In this document: positions 16,932-24,960 of the stretch, piece after piece
How positions within the stretch are numbered: position 1 is the first letter of the stretch
Layout: each line of letters begins with the position of its first letter
Source: Dehalococcoidia bacterium
Lineage (GTDB): Bacteria > Chloroflexota > Dehalococcoidia > GIF9 > UBA5629
Direction: 5' to 3'
Length of the DNA stretch: 64,000 nt
Assembly: GCA_041653995.1 (NCBI GenBank)
Contig: JBAZEK010000001.1
Location: forward strand, 310,001-374,000
The notes under the pieces: model-generated
Told to the model about the DNA's origin: nothing
What the model saw: only the letters and a program-made list of their open reading frames with translations
Database searches by the model: none
Translations under genes and position numbers: made by a program

Positions 16932-18064
16932 TAAATATCCTTCCTTGCTACTTTTAGGGCTGTATCACATGCCCACCTGTCCGACCGGAAAATATCCTCG
17001 ATTCCGGGATTTGAAACCGGCCTGTGCATATGCAGGGTTTTCTCTATTATTGTAGCAATTTCCGTGAAGTCGATACTATTGTTAAGAAACAGGTTAACGG
17101 CTGTTTCATCCGCGGCGCATAACACGGCAGGATATGTATCCCCCAGCTTTGCCGCCTCCAGCGCGAGCTTGAGGCAGGGATAATTCACGTAATTGACCGG
17201 CTCAAAGGTGAGGGTATGCATCCCGCTGAAATCCATCGACTTTATTTGCGGATTGGGCATTCTTTGCGGATAAAACAGCGCATATTGAATAGGCAAATGC
17301 ATATCAGGGATGCTCAGCTGTGCCTTGATGGAGCCGTCCTTGAACTCGACCATGGAATGAATGATGCTCTGCCTGTGTATGATGACCTCGATCTTTTTAT
17401 AGGGCAGGTCAAAGAGCCAATGCGCCTCCATCACCTCCAGGCCTTTATTGAAAAGCGTGGCTGAATCCACGGTGACCTTTTTACCCATTTTCCAGGTGGG
17501 GTGGTTCAAAGCCTGCGCTGCAGTTACCCCGCGCAGCTTCTTTACAGGCCAGCCGATGAAGGGACCTCCCGAGGCTGTCAGAAGGAGCCTGGACACACCG
17601 GAAGCTTCGCCCTGCAAGCACTGCCAGACCGCGCTGTGCTCGCTGTCTATGGGCAGGATAGTGCCTCCATGTCTGGCAGCAAGCTGCTTCAACAGGGATC
17701 CTGCCATGACCAGTATCTCCTTATTGGCGATAGCTACGGTCTTCCCAATCCGGAGGGCAGCCATGGCCGGTTTCAAGCCGGCCTTGCCCGTCGTAGCAAC
17801 AATGACCATATCCACATCCGGATGTACGGCCATTTCCTCCATCTTTACGGGCGCCGTGCCCCCGGGTAATTTTAAAGTGGGTGAGCAAAATGCGAACAGC
17901 GGTTTGAATTCGCGGACCTGTTGCAGCAGCAGTTTGGTGTCGTTGCCGCATGCCAGCCCTGTTACCTGCAGTTTGTCTGGAAAGATGCGGATGATATCCA
18001 GGGTTTGCTGGCCGATGGACCCGGTCGATCCCAGCACGACAATGTTTTTGACTTTGTTTTTCAT
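16931..18064 (-). CDS. dxr: 1-deoxy-D-xylulose 5-phosphate reductoisomerase, 377 aa
   Basis: Second MEP-pathway step: DXP to MEP with NADPH. NADPH motif LGSTGSIGQQTLDII at residue 11, IANKEILVMAG near 115, PIDSEHSAVWQCLQG near 140 (metal ligands Asp/Glu) and the VDSATLFNKGLEVMEAHWLF segment near 200 are present. The length is normal. The ATG at 18064 has no good ribosome site. In related bacteria cdsA lies directly upstream; here a 3.2-kb block separates them. Confidence 0.95.
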   Translation of the reverse strand: MKNKVKNIVVLGSTGSIGQQTLDIIRIFPDKLQVTGLACGNDTKLLLQQVREFKPLFAFCSPTLKLPGGTAPVKMEEMAVHPDVDMVIVATTGKAGLKPAMAALRIGKTVAIANKEILVMAGSLLKQLAARHGGTILPIDSEHSAVWQCLQGEASGVSRLLLTASGGPFIGWPVKKLRGVTAAQALNHPTWKMGKKVTVDSATLFNKGLEVMEAHWLFDLPYKKIEVIIHRQSIIHSMVEFKDGSIKAQLSIPDMHLPIQYALFYPQRMPNPQIKSMDFSGMHTLTFEPVNYVNYPCLKLALEAAKLGDTYPAVLCAADETAVNLFLNNSIDFTEIATIIEKTLHMHRPVSNPGIEDIFRSDRWACDTALKVARKDI

Positions 18065-18136
18065 CGCGTTAACTTGACATCAGCATAATCTTACAGCAAA
18101 TCGATTGCACCGACCATTGTAAGATGAGGTGAGTAT

Positions 18137-18192
18137 AAAGCAAGCCCCGGCGAAATCTGTTAATGTAGTTTAACAGTGCCGGGGCTTGCTTT
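18137..18192 (-). terminator. Long hairpin terminator after the zinc-ribbon gene
   Basis: Perfect 15-bp inverted repeat: AAAGCAAGCCCCGGC (18137-18151) and its complement at 18178-18192. An inner CTGTTA/TAACAG pair lies in the loop. Both ends carry A or T tracts, so it could act in either direction. On the minus strand it follows the 18227-18643 gene and precedes dxr. Confidence 0.75.
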
Positions 18193-18226
18193 ACCCGATG
18201 TAATATCAATGAATGGTCGATGTTGA

Positions 18227-18643
18227 TTACATCTGTGGTAGTTCCAGTATGAGGAAGCCCGCCACGACGAGGATTATGAAAATGGTCAGCAGAATCATAT
18301 ATATGACGGACAGGACAATGCCCCAGATGAGCATCGACCTGGCTTTCTTTGGATCTTTATCTTTATTGACCGCCCAGGCGATGATACCGCCTATCCAGCA
18401 CCAACCGCCGAAAAGCAGCGGCAGTATAACCAGCAGCCACCATGCGCCACTAACCGGCCTGACCGCAGGTGTTGTGTCGACAGCTACAGGCACATCACTC
18501 TTAGCCATAAACAGTTTATTGGCGCAGGTCGGACAGTATACTTTTTCCTGAAGCTCCGTCCTGCAAGCGATGCAAACCATTTTACCACAACTCACACATG
18601 CTCCAACCGCATCTTTGCCAGGGTGATAAGAACAATCAGCCAT
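18227..18643 (-). CDS. B-box-type zinc-ribbon membrane protein, 138 aa
   Basis: Residues 1-45 hold a Cys/His cluster: CSYHPGKDAVGACVSCGK, then CIACRTE and CPTCANK, as in small bacterial B-box/zinc-ribbon proteins. Two membrane helices follow at about 68-90 and 108-132, joined by a basic KDKDPKKARS loop. The function is unknown; such proteins are often tethered adaptors. GGAGGAGGG precedes the ATG. It sits alone, with a strong hairpin behind it, inside the block that splits the rpsB-proS cluster. Confidence 0.75.
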   Translation of the reverse strand: MADCSYHPGKDAVGACVSCGKMVCIACRTELQEKVYCPTCANKLFMAKSDVPVAVDTTPAVRPVSGAWWLLVILPLLFGGWCWIGGIIAWAVNKDKDPKKARSMLIWGIVLSVIYMILLTIFIILVVAGFLILELPQM

Positions 18644-18712
18644 AAAAGCCCTCCTCCAGCTAAATCAGCTATAAGTATGCATATTATAGACAACGTAAAC
18701 GCCCAATGCAAT

Positions 18713-18740
18713 TAAAAATTATTGCATCCTCGTGTATAAT
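18713..18740 (+). promoter_or_regulatory. Promoter of the small Cys-rich gene
   Basis: TTAAAA (18713-18718), 16 bp, and a perfect TATAAT (18735-18740). The -35 is weak. Transcription would start near 18747, about 110 nt before the 84-aa gene. Confidence 0.4.
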
Positions 18741-18855
18741 AATATTCTGTTGAAGGAGGTAGCAAAAACCGGGGGAAACCGACCTTTAACTGATTCTCCG
18801 TCTGTACAGGGTAACTATAGCAGCCATTGCGTAAAGAACTTGAGGAGGACATACA

Positions 18856-19110
18856 ATGCCGAAGCAGAAAATTCTGAATTGCCCTTTAAAATTTACCAGC
18901 AAGACACTGGAAGCGGATGGTTTCGTAAAGAAGGAAACCTGTTTATGTGATGAGGATGGTTGCGCATGGTGGAGGCCCACCACAAATATGTGTGCGGTCA
19001 ACAACCTGATCGAGGTTATGAACAAACTCGAATTAACTGCTGGGCTGCAGCTCAAAACCCTTTTACCCGATTTCCAATCCAGGACCACCATAGTCGACGT
19101 TGAGCGATAA
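18856..19110 (+). CDS. Small Cys-rich protein, 84 aa, unrecognised
   Basis: Well-placed AGGAGG before ATG 18856. There are four Cys in the first half: CPLKF near residue 9, then CLCDEDGCAWW around 29-35, and CAV near 46. The arrangement suggests a metal or Fe-S site, or a redox disulfide. I do not recognise the family. It has no signal peptide and no membrane helix. The C-terminal half is ordinary, with a Leu-rich helix. It lies upstream of the crotonase gene with its own promoter. It could be a small conserved Dehalococcoidia protein; I cannot check. Confidence 0.6.
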   Translation: MPKQKILNCPLKFTSKTLEADGFVKKETCLCDEDGCAWWRPTTNMCAVNNLIEVMNKLELTAGLQLKTLLPDFQSRTTIVDVER

Positions 19111-19148
19111 CGTCTGATAATGCCTGTGTCACAACTCAGGCGAGGCCA

Positions 19149-19194
19149 CGCCAGCCTGTCTGGCAGGCGGAGATAGAGTGATTTGAGTTATAAT
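19149..19194 (+). promoter_or_regulatory. Imperfect inverted repeat and TATAAT before the crotonase gene
   Basis: CGCCAGCCTG (19149-19158) and CTGGCAGGCG (19160-19169) form an imperfect palindrome that may end the upstream transcript. TATAAT at 19189-19194 is a likely -10 for the crotonase/dehydrogenase pair; no good -35 is seen. Confidence 0.35.
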
Positions 19195-19226
19195 GTAGCG
19201 CGAAATTAAACAATCAAGGAGGTCTT

Positions 19227-20003
19227 ATGGCTTACGATACACTATTACTGGAAAGGGAGGGTGCGGTAGGAATCATTACCTTAAACAGGCCGCCGGTAAA
19301 CCCGTTCAATTACGCGGCAATCGACAACCTTGGTAAGGCATATGCCGAACTGGAGAATGACAAGTCTGTCCGGTCTATTATCATTACCGGCGGGGGTGAG
19401 AAGGCCTTTTCCGCCGGCTTTGATATCTCCAGCTTCGCCGATCCCATGAACATCTGGTTGCCCAGATTGGGGCATATGGTTTTCAGCCGCATTGAGAGGG
19501 GTCCCAAGCCGGTTGTTGCCGCCATCAACGGCTTTGCCCTCGGCGGGGGATTTGAACTGGCCATGGCCTGCCATTTTAGAGTAATGGTCGAAGCCGAAAA
19601 GGCGACACTCGGCCTGCCGGAGATCAACCTCGGTATCATACCGGGCTGGGGCGGCACGCAGAGACTGCCCAGGCTGATCGGGCGCACTCGGGCGCTGGAG
19701 ATCGCACTTATGGGCAGGAGAATCAATGCCAAAGAGGCTTTCGAATGGGGTCTGCTGAACAAGGTATCCAAGCCGGGCGAAACGCTCAAAGACGCCAAGG
19801 AAATGGCCACCGCACTGAGCAAGCGGGCGCCGCTCGCCCTCAAGGCTATTTTGAACGCAGTGGTGCTGGGTGTGGATACCAATATGGCGGCGGGTCTTGA
19901 TATTGAGCTGGAAGGCTCGAGGATGGTTGGAATGTCCAAAGATGCTATGGAAGGGATGACTGCGTTTATGGAAAAACGCGACGCCAAATTCACGGGTGAA
20001 TAA
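19227..20003 (+). CDS. Enoyl-CoA hydratase (crotonase family), 258 aa
   Basis: Hydrates trans-2-enoyl-CoA to 3-hydroxyacyl-CoA. Oxyanion-hole segments AFSAGFDISSF (near 64) and NGFALGGGFELAMAC (near 100) are present. Both catalytic Glu positions known from rat crotonase are kept: one in GGFELA, the other in LPEINLGIIPGWGGTQRL. AAGGAGG precedes ATG 19227. The next gene, 28 bp on, is a 3-hydroxyacyl-CoA dehydrogenase, so the two perform consecutive beta-oxidation or 3-hydroxybutyryl-CoA steps. Confidence 0.92.
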   Translation: MAYDTLLLEREGAVGIITLNRPPVNPFNYAAIDNLGKAYAELENDKSVRSIIITGGGEKAFSAGFDISSFADPMNIWLPRLGHMVFSRIERGPKPVVAAINGFALGGGFELAMACHFRVMVEAEKATLGLPEINLGIIPGWGGTQRLPRLIGRTRALEIALMGRRINAKEAFEWGLLNKVSKPGETLKDAKEMATALSKRAPLALKAILNAVVLGVDTNMAAGLDIELEGSRMVGMSKDAMEGMTAFMEKRDAKFTGE

Positions 20004-20031
20004 ATAAATAACATACAGGAGATACGTATCA

Positions 20032-21201
20032 ATGAAAGCTGCAGACGTTAAGACAATCACGGTAGTTGGATCCGGCGACATGGGACACGGCATCGCCGAG
20101 GTTGCCGCCATGGCCGGCTACAAAGTCAACATGTACGACATCAAACAGGAATTCGTTGACAAGGGCATGGGTAAGATAAAAGATAGTCTTACCAAGCAGG
20201 TCTCCAAGCAGAAGATGACGCAGGAAGCCATGGACAAGATCATGGGCCTGCTAAAAGGCTTCACGGTGTTGAAGGACGCGCTTAAAGACGCGGATTTCAT
20301 GATCGAGGCAGCCCCGGAGATCATGGAGCTCAAGCAGAAGATATTCAAGGAATGCGATGAGAACGCTCCCAAGCATGCCATTTTGACCACTAATACATCC
20401 AACATGAGCATCACCAAAATCGCCTCGGCCACCAATCGACCCGATAAAGTCGCTGGGCTGCACTTCTTCAACCCCGTGGCCATGATGACCCTGGCAGAGG
20501 TGATCAGGGGCGAGAAGACATCCAATGAGACCATGGATGTAACCTACGACCTGATGAAGACCTGGAAGAATTTCAGGGGAGCCATGGTGCCTATCAGGGT
20601 TGAAAAAGACACCCCGAGCTTCGTTTATAACAGGCTGGGCGCACCGGCTGCTCTGTATATGTCAGAGCTGCTGGAGAAAGGCGTGGTGACCCCGGAAGCA
20701 GCCGACGCGAAGGTTAAATCCCTCGGGATACCCATGGGCCCGTTCGAGACGTTTGATTTCGTGGGTCTCGACGTGATGTACCACAGCCAGGAATACCTGG
20801 CCGGAGTGCTCTCACCCGAATATAAGCCGCGCAGCTGGCTTGAGAAGAAAATGAAATCCGGCGAGCTGGGAAAGAAGACGGGCAAAGGGCTCTTCGATTG
20901 GTCGGCCGGACGTCCGGCCATCGATGTAAGCAAGGCCGATCCTAATTTCGATCCCATGGACATTATCTGCCTGCAGGTCAATGAGGGTACCAAGCTGATC
21001 GAGGCAGGTGTTATCAAGACTCCCGCCGAGATAGACCTGGCCATGGTGCACGGCGGCGGCGGCATGTTCGGCCCCTTTGCACTGGCCAAGGGCATGGGAT
21101 GGGACAAAGTCGCTGAGAAATGCGAGGCCGTAGCCAAGAAGACAGGCATCAAACAATTCATGCCTACTGAGACCTTGAAGAAAGGCAATATCACTATCTA
21201 A
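20032..21201 (+). CDS. 3-hydroxyacyl-CoA dehydrogenase, 389 aa
   Basis: NAD-dependent oxidation of 3-hydroxyacyl-CoA to 3-oxoacyl-CoA. Rossmann motif VGSGDMGHGIAEVAA near residue 13; the catalytic Ser in TNTSNMSIT; the catalytic His in GLHFFNPVAMMTL near 145. The protein has two C-terminal 3HCDH domains (~190-285 and ~300-385), so it is longer than the one-domain ~285-residue enzymes. AGGAGA precedes ATG 20032. It is cotranscribed with the hydratase and convergent with cdsA. Confidence 0.92.
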   Translation: MKAADVKTITVVGSGDMGHGIAEVAAMAGYKVNMYDIKQEFVDKGMGKIKDSLTKQVSKQKMTQEAMDKIMGLLKGFTVLKDALKDADFMIEAAPEIMELKQKIFKECDENAPKHAILTTNTSNMSITKIASATNRPDKVAGLHFFNPVAMMTLAEVIRGEKTSNETMDVTYDLMKTWKNFRGAMVPIRVEKDTPSFVYNRLGAPAALYMSELLEKGVVTPEAADAKVKSLGIPMGPFETFDFVGLDVMYHSQEYLAGVLSPEYKPRSWLEKKMKSGELGKKTGKGLFDWSAGRPAIDVSKADPNFDPMDIICLQVNEGTKLIEAGVIKTPAEIDLAMVHGGGGMFGPFALAKGMGWDKVAEKCEAVAKKTGIKQFMPTETLKKGNITI

Positions 21202-21226
21202 GTAGAGATACTGTAAAACACAGGCG

Positions 21227-21293
21227 GGGTTGGTTGCCGGGCGTTAATCCGATGCCGTGGAAAGCGGCCAGTGGTTAGCCTGGCAGCCAACCC
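21227..21293. terminator. Inverted repeat between convergent genes
   Basis: GGGTTGGTTGCC (21227-21238) and GGCAGCCAACCC (21282-21293) pair over 12 positions with one wobble. The right arm lies in the last codons of cdsA. The loop is long (43 nt) and there is no clear T-run, so bidirectional termination is only possible. Confidence 0.35.
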
Positions 21294-22117
21294 TGATTAT
21301 TTACCAGAACGATCAAGTAGTATGCCACGGGAGCGATGAGCAGGTGGCTGTCGATGCGGTCGAGAAAACCACCGTGACCGGGCAATAAACTGCCGGTATC
21401 CTTGGTGTGCATGTTCCGTTTCAAAAGAGATTCCACCAGGTCTCCGATCTCTGCAAGTACACCGATGATCAATCCTGCTGCAACCATCTGCCAGTAATAA
21501 AGCGGTAGCTTAAATGCGATCGCTAAAATAACGGCGGTTATGATGGAGAATGCCAGGCCCCCGGCCGCTCCCTCCCATGTTTTCCCGGGGCTTACGGATG
21601 CTGCCAGAGCATGTTTTCCCAGGTTGCTGCCTACAACATAGGCGCCTACATCACAAAGCGCTGTGCATGATAGTACCAGGAAAAGCCAGCCCATGCCGTT
21701 GTCCATCTGCCGGATCGTTACATAGTAGGAAAGCAGCCATCCCGTGTACAGGATACCGGCTACGGTCCAACCCCAGTTGATAAAAGCGTTATCCTTGTTT
21801 GATCTGAACAGCAGCCAGATAAGCGGAACAAGCGTCATCAGTGACAATAGAAGCGGCAGAATAAAATCGTGGGGATACGGCAGAAAGGACAGGTTGTACT
21901 GCTGTATGTAGGCGTTAACTATCAGCAGGACGGCAAATACCATGCCGAACCAGCTTAGCGGCTGTACTCCCCGGGCTCTTACAATTCGATAGAACTCGAT
22001 GCAGGCCAAAACTGCTACTATAGATGCGGCGGCCACCAGTGGGATGCCGCCCAGTATGATCAAAACCGCAACAATGGCGGCCAATACAAGTCCGGTTACA
22101 ATTCGCTTGACTATCAT
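21275..22117 (-). CDS. cdsA: Phosphatidate cytidylyltransferase, 280 aa
   Basis: Makes CDP-diacylglycerol from CTP and phosphatidate for membrane lipids. It has about seven membrane helices and the family signature near the C-terminus (KRNMHTKDTGSLLPGHGGFLDRIDS). The length is normal. AAGGGAA precedes the ATG. In many bacteria uppS lies between frr and cdsA; here they are only 71 bp apart and uppS is absent. Confidence 0.94.
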   Translation of the reverse strand: MIVKRIVTGLVLAAIVAVLIILGGIPLVAAASIVAVLACIEFYRIVRARGVQPLSWFGMVFAVLLIVNAYIQQYNLSFLPYPHDFILPLLLSLMTLVPLIWLLFRSNKDNAFINWGWTVAGILYTGWLLSYYVTIRQMDNGMGWLFLVLSCTALCDVGAYVVGSNLGKHALAASVSPGKTWEGAAGGLAFSIITAVILAIAFKLPLYYWQMVAAGLIIGVLAEIGDLVESLLKRNMHTKDTGSLLPGHGGFLDRIDSHLLIAPVAYYLIVLVNNQGWLPG

Positions 22118-22188
22118 TTCCCTTAAAAGCTAATGGCCGGCAGCGGGCAGCCAACAGGTCCGAAGGCGGTTAAGCCCCGGAGAGGGTT

Positions 22189-22746
22189 TTATACCTCCAG
22201 AATCTCAGCTTCCTTGCCTTTGCCTATCCTGTTGACGTTATCGATATAGCTGTCTGTGAGCTTCTGTATCTGCTCGGAGGCTCGTATACTCTGATCCTGG
22301 GAGATCTCCTTATTTTTCTCAGATGCTTTTAGCTCTTCGACAGCTTCCCGGCGAATATTACGCACGGCCACCCGCGATTCCTCAAGTCTCTTATGTACAA
22401 TCTTGATCAAATCTTTTCGCCTATCCTCTGTAAGAGCCGGGATGGAGATTCTGATGTTGTTGCCGTCGTTGATGGGGTTAAGCCCTAAATCGGATTTCAA
22501 TATAGCTTTGTCGATAGTGTTGATGATAGTGCGGTCCCAGGGATGTATGGAGATAGTTTTGGGGTCTGGGACCGAGATGGAAGCAAGTTGTATCAGCGGT
22601 GTTAAAACACCGAAGTAGTCGACTTTGATATGTTCGACCAGGGCAGGAGACGCGCGCCCGGTTCGGATGGATGACAATTCCTTATTCAAAGCTTCGATGC
22701 ACTTTTTCATCCTGGAGTCAGCATTCTTCAGTATCTTATCCGTCAT
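22189..22746 (-). CDS. frr: Ribosome-recycling factor, 185 aa
   Basis: Splits post-termination ribosomes with EF-G. IRTGRASPALVEHIKVDYFG and the C-terminal EDRRKDLIKIVHKRLEESRVAVRNIRR-type helix are typical, as is the length. The start ATG overlaps the pyrH stop (ATGA, 22743-22746). Confidence 0.97.
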   Translation of the reverse strand: MTDKILKNADSRMKKCIEALNKELSSIRTGRASPALVEHIKVDYFGVLTPLIQLASISVPDPKTISIHPWDRTIINTIDKAILKSDLGLNPINDGNNIRISIPALTEDRRKDLIKIVHKRLEESRVAVRNIRREAVEELKASEKNKEISQDQSIRASEQIQKLTDSYIDNVNRIGKGKEAEILEV

Positions 22747-23486
22747 TCCTTATCCTCACTGGTGACCCTTGTCCCGATATCTTCTCCCTCGATGACTCTG
22801 ATTATACTGTCCTTTTCCTGTGAATCGAATACAATTATAGGCAGTTTGTTCTGCTGGCACAATGAAAAAGCTGTGATATCCATTACCTCAAGTTGAAGGG
22901 CGAGCGCTTCCCTGTGCGTAAGGTGCCGGTATTTCTTGGCTTTCGGATTCTTCCTGGGATCGGAATCGTAAATGCCGTCCACCCTGTTCTTGGCTACCAG
23001 CAACACGTCAGCGTTGATCTCGATGGCGCGTAATGCAGCAGCCGTATCCGTGGTCATATAGGGATTTCCCGTGCCGCCTGCAAAGATTACTACGCGTTTT
23101 TTCTCGAGGTGACGTATGGCTCTTCTGCGGATGTGTGGCTCGGCTATGGCCTGGACCGTGATAGCTGACTGGGTCCTGCTGACGACGTGGTTGTTTTCCA
23201 GGGCGTCTTGAAGGGCCAGTGCATTGATAATGGTTGCCAGCATTCCGGCATAGTCGGCCGTAGCCCGGTCCATGCCGGCAGCCTCAGCGGCTGCGCCCCT
23301 CCAGAAATTGCCGCCGCCCACCACGATCGCCACCTCTATTCCCTGTTCGTTGACTTTTTTAATCTGTTTGGCTATTAAATCCAGTATGAGAGGATCAATA
23401 CCGAAACTGCTATCCCCCATGAGGGCTTCGCCGCTCAGCTTAAGGAGTACTCTTTTAGAATTTGTCTTTCGGGTAGACAATTTCAA
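22743..23486 (-). CDS. pyrH: UMP kinase, 247 aa
   Basis: Amino-acid-kinase fold enzyme phosphorylating UMP to UDP. KRVLLKLSGEALMG near residue 10, VVGGGNFWRG near 55, DYAGMLAT near 78 and FAGGTGNPYMTTDTAAALRA near 140 are present. I take the TTG at 23486, which overlaps the tsf stop (TTGA). The length is normal. Confidence 0.96.
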   Translation of the reverse strand: MKLSTRKTNSKRVLLKLSGEALMGDSSFGIDPLILDLIAKQIKKVNEQGIEVAIVVGGGNFWRGAAAEAAGMDRATADYAGMLATIINALALQDALENNHVVSRTQSAITVQAIAEPHIRRRAIRHLEKKRVVIFAGGTGNPYMTTDTAAALRAIEINADVLLVAKNRVDGIYDSDPRKNPKAKKYRHLTHREALALQLEVMDITAFSLCQQNKLPIIVFDSQEKDSIIRVIEGEDIGTRVTSEDKE

Positions 23487-23986
23487 TAGCCCAGTTCAAA
23501 ACGTACGAACCTGCGGATTCTAATATTCTCACCTGTTTTTGCAACTGTCTCGGTTATTATATCCTGTATCGATTTGGCCGGATCTTTGATAAAGGGTTGA
23601 AGCAGCAGGCATATTGTTGCCGGATCTTCCTCATTACCTGCGGGCAGATCGTCCTTGGAAATATACTGGGGCGCCATAGCGGAGACCTGCAGCGCTATAT
23701 TATGCGCAAGTTCCTTGAATTCCGGAGTACGGGCCACAAAATCGGTCTCACAATTCAGTTCAATCATGACTCCCAGATGGTTGCCCGTGTGCACGTAACA
23801 CTCGATCACGCCCTGCTCGGCCGACCGTTCGGATTTTTTCTTGGCAATTGACAGCCCGCGTTCCGTGATAATCGCGCAGGCTTTATCGAAATTGCCCCCG
23901 GCTTCGGTCAGGGCTTTCTTGCAATCCATTACACCGGCCCCTGTTTTCTGCCGGAGCTCTTTAACTGTATTTGCTGAGATATCCAA
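23483..23986 (-). CDS. tsf: Elongation factor Ts, short form, 167 aa
   Basis: Nucleotide exchange factor for EF-Tu. N-terminal UBA-like helices VKELRQKTGAGVMDCKKALTE and ELNCETDFVARTPEFKELA are present. The protein is far shorter than E. coli EF-Ts (283 aa): it has one core subdomain only, similar to the ~200-aa forms of Thermus. ATG 23986 has an AGGAGG upstream; the gene lies 68 bp after rpsB. Confidence 0.95.
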   Translation of the reverse strand: MDISANTVKELRQKTGAGVMDCKKALTEAGGNFDKACAIITERGLSIAKKKSERSAEQGVIECYVHTGNHLGVMIELNCETDFVARTPEFKELAHNIALQVSAMAPQYISKDDLPAGNEEDPATICLLLQPFIKDPAKSIQDIITETVAKTGENIRIRRFVRFELGY

Positions 23987-24054
23987 ATCAGTCCTCCTTT
24001 GGCATCGTGAGAGCTATTCGCTCAAAGTAACAGTGATAAGCGGGAATGAGGAAA

Positions 24055-24807
24055 TCAGGGCGAGGTTATCTCTGCTGCGACCGGTTCCTCGGTTTCCTCT
24101 TCCTTGGTCTCTCCCGCTTCGGCAAGCATCTTGCCTTCGAGGACGGCATCAGCGATATGCATGCAGATAACTTTGATGGCCTTGATAGCATCGTCGTTTG
24201 CCGGGACGATGTAATCGATTCCGTCGGGATTGCAGTTGGTGTCAACCGTAGCCACAAGTTTCACGCCGACTTTCCGGGCTTCGCTTAGGGCGATTTTCTC
24301 CTTGGTCGGATCGATGATAAAGATAGCGCCCGGCAGGGCTGTCATTTCCTTGAAGCCGCCCATTAGCCTGTTGAGCTTGGCCATCTCCTTCTCAACCTTC
24401 AATTTATCTTTCTTTGACATATAGTCAAGCTCGCCCCTCGAGTTCTTGTCCTCCAGCCTGACCAGGTAATCGATTCTCCCCTGTATGGTGTTGAAATTGG
24501 TAAGCATGCCGCCCAGCCAGCGCTGGTTGACATAATACATCCCACACCTCTTAGCCTCTTCTTCGATTATATCCTGGGCCTGCTTTTTGGTGCCGACAAA
24601 CATGATAGTCTGACCGTTGCTGACCATGTCCCTCACAAATGCGCAGGCCTTGTTCAGCAGCGTGACCGTCTGTTCGAGGTCGATGATATGTATGCCGTTT
24701 CTTTGCGTGAAGATATAGTTCTTCATTTTAGGATGCCAATGCCCGGTCTGGTGACCGAAATGGGCGCCGGCTTCCAAGAGTTGCTTGACCGTAACTGAAT
24801 CTGCCAA
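24055..24807 (-). CDS. rpsB: 30S ribosomal protein S2, 250 aa
   Basis: Typical N-terminus VKQLLEAGAHFGHQTGHWHPKMKNYIF, WLGGMLTNF near 97 and PGAIFIIDPTKEK near 158. It starts with TTG at 24807; AGGAGG lies 10 nt upstream. The C-terminal ~20 residues are Glu-rich. First gene of the rpsB-tsf-pyrH-frr-cdsA transcript. Confidence 0.97.
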   Translation of the reverse strand: MADSVTVKQLLEAGAHFGHQTGHWHPKMKNYIFTQRNGIHIIDLEQTVTLLNKACAFVRDMVSNGQTIMFVGTKKQAQDIIEEEAKRCGMYYVNQRWLGGMLTNFNTIQGRIDYLVRLEDKNSRGELDYMSKKDKLKVEKEMAKLNRLMGGFKEMTALPGAIFIIDPTKEKIALSEARKVGVKLVATVDTNCNPDGIDYIVPANDDAIKAIKVICMHIADAVLEGKMLAEAGETKEEETEEPVAAEITSP

Positions 24808-24860
24808 ATTCTGTTAACCTCCTGAAACAAGAGAGAGTCGCTTATTCAAAACCGGTGAAA

Positions 24861-24889
24861 AGTATAACATAACAATAGTCTCAGGGCAA
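24861..24889 (-). promoter_or_regulatory. Promoter of rpsB
   Basis: On the minus strand: TTGCCC (24889-24884), 17-bp spacer, TATACT (24866-24861). Transcription would start near 24855, giving a leader of about 50 nt. Confidence 0.55.
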
Positions 24890-24911
24890 TTTGGTGCAAC
24901 AGGCAAACAAA

Positions 24912-24941
24912 AATCCCCTGCCCGGTCGCGGGCAGGGGATT
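24912..24941 (-). terminator. Intrinsic terminator of the acyl-CoA dehydrogenase pair
   Basis: AATCCCCTGCCC, loop GCGACC, GGGCAGGGGATT, then TTTGTTTG on the minus strand: a perfect 12-bp stem. It lies 20 bp after the 24961 gene and upstream of the rpsB promoter. Confidence 0.85.
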
Positions 24942-24960
24942 CTGTTAAATTGCGAATCTG

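Noticed and set aside
19281..20111. Antisense frame of 276 codons opposite the crotonase gene
   Set aside because: Shadow of the real gene, which has complete motifs and a ribosome site; the antisense product has none.
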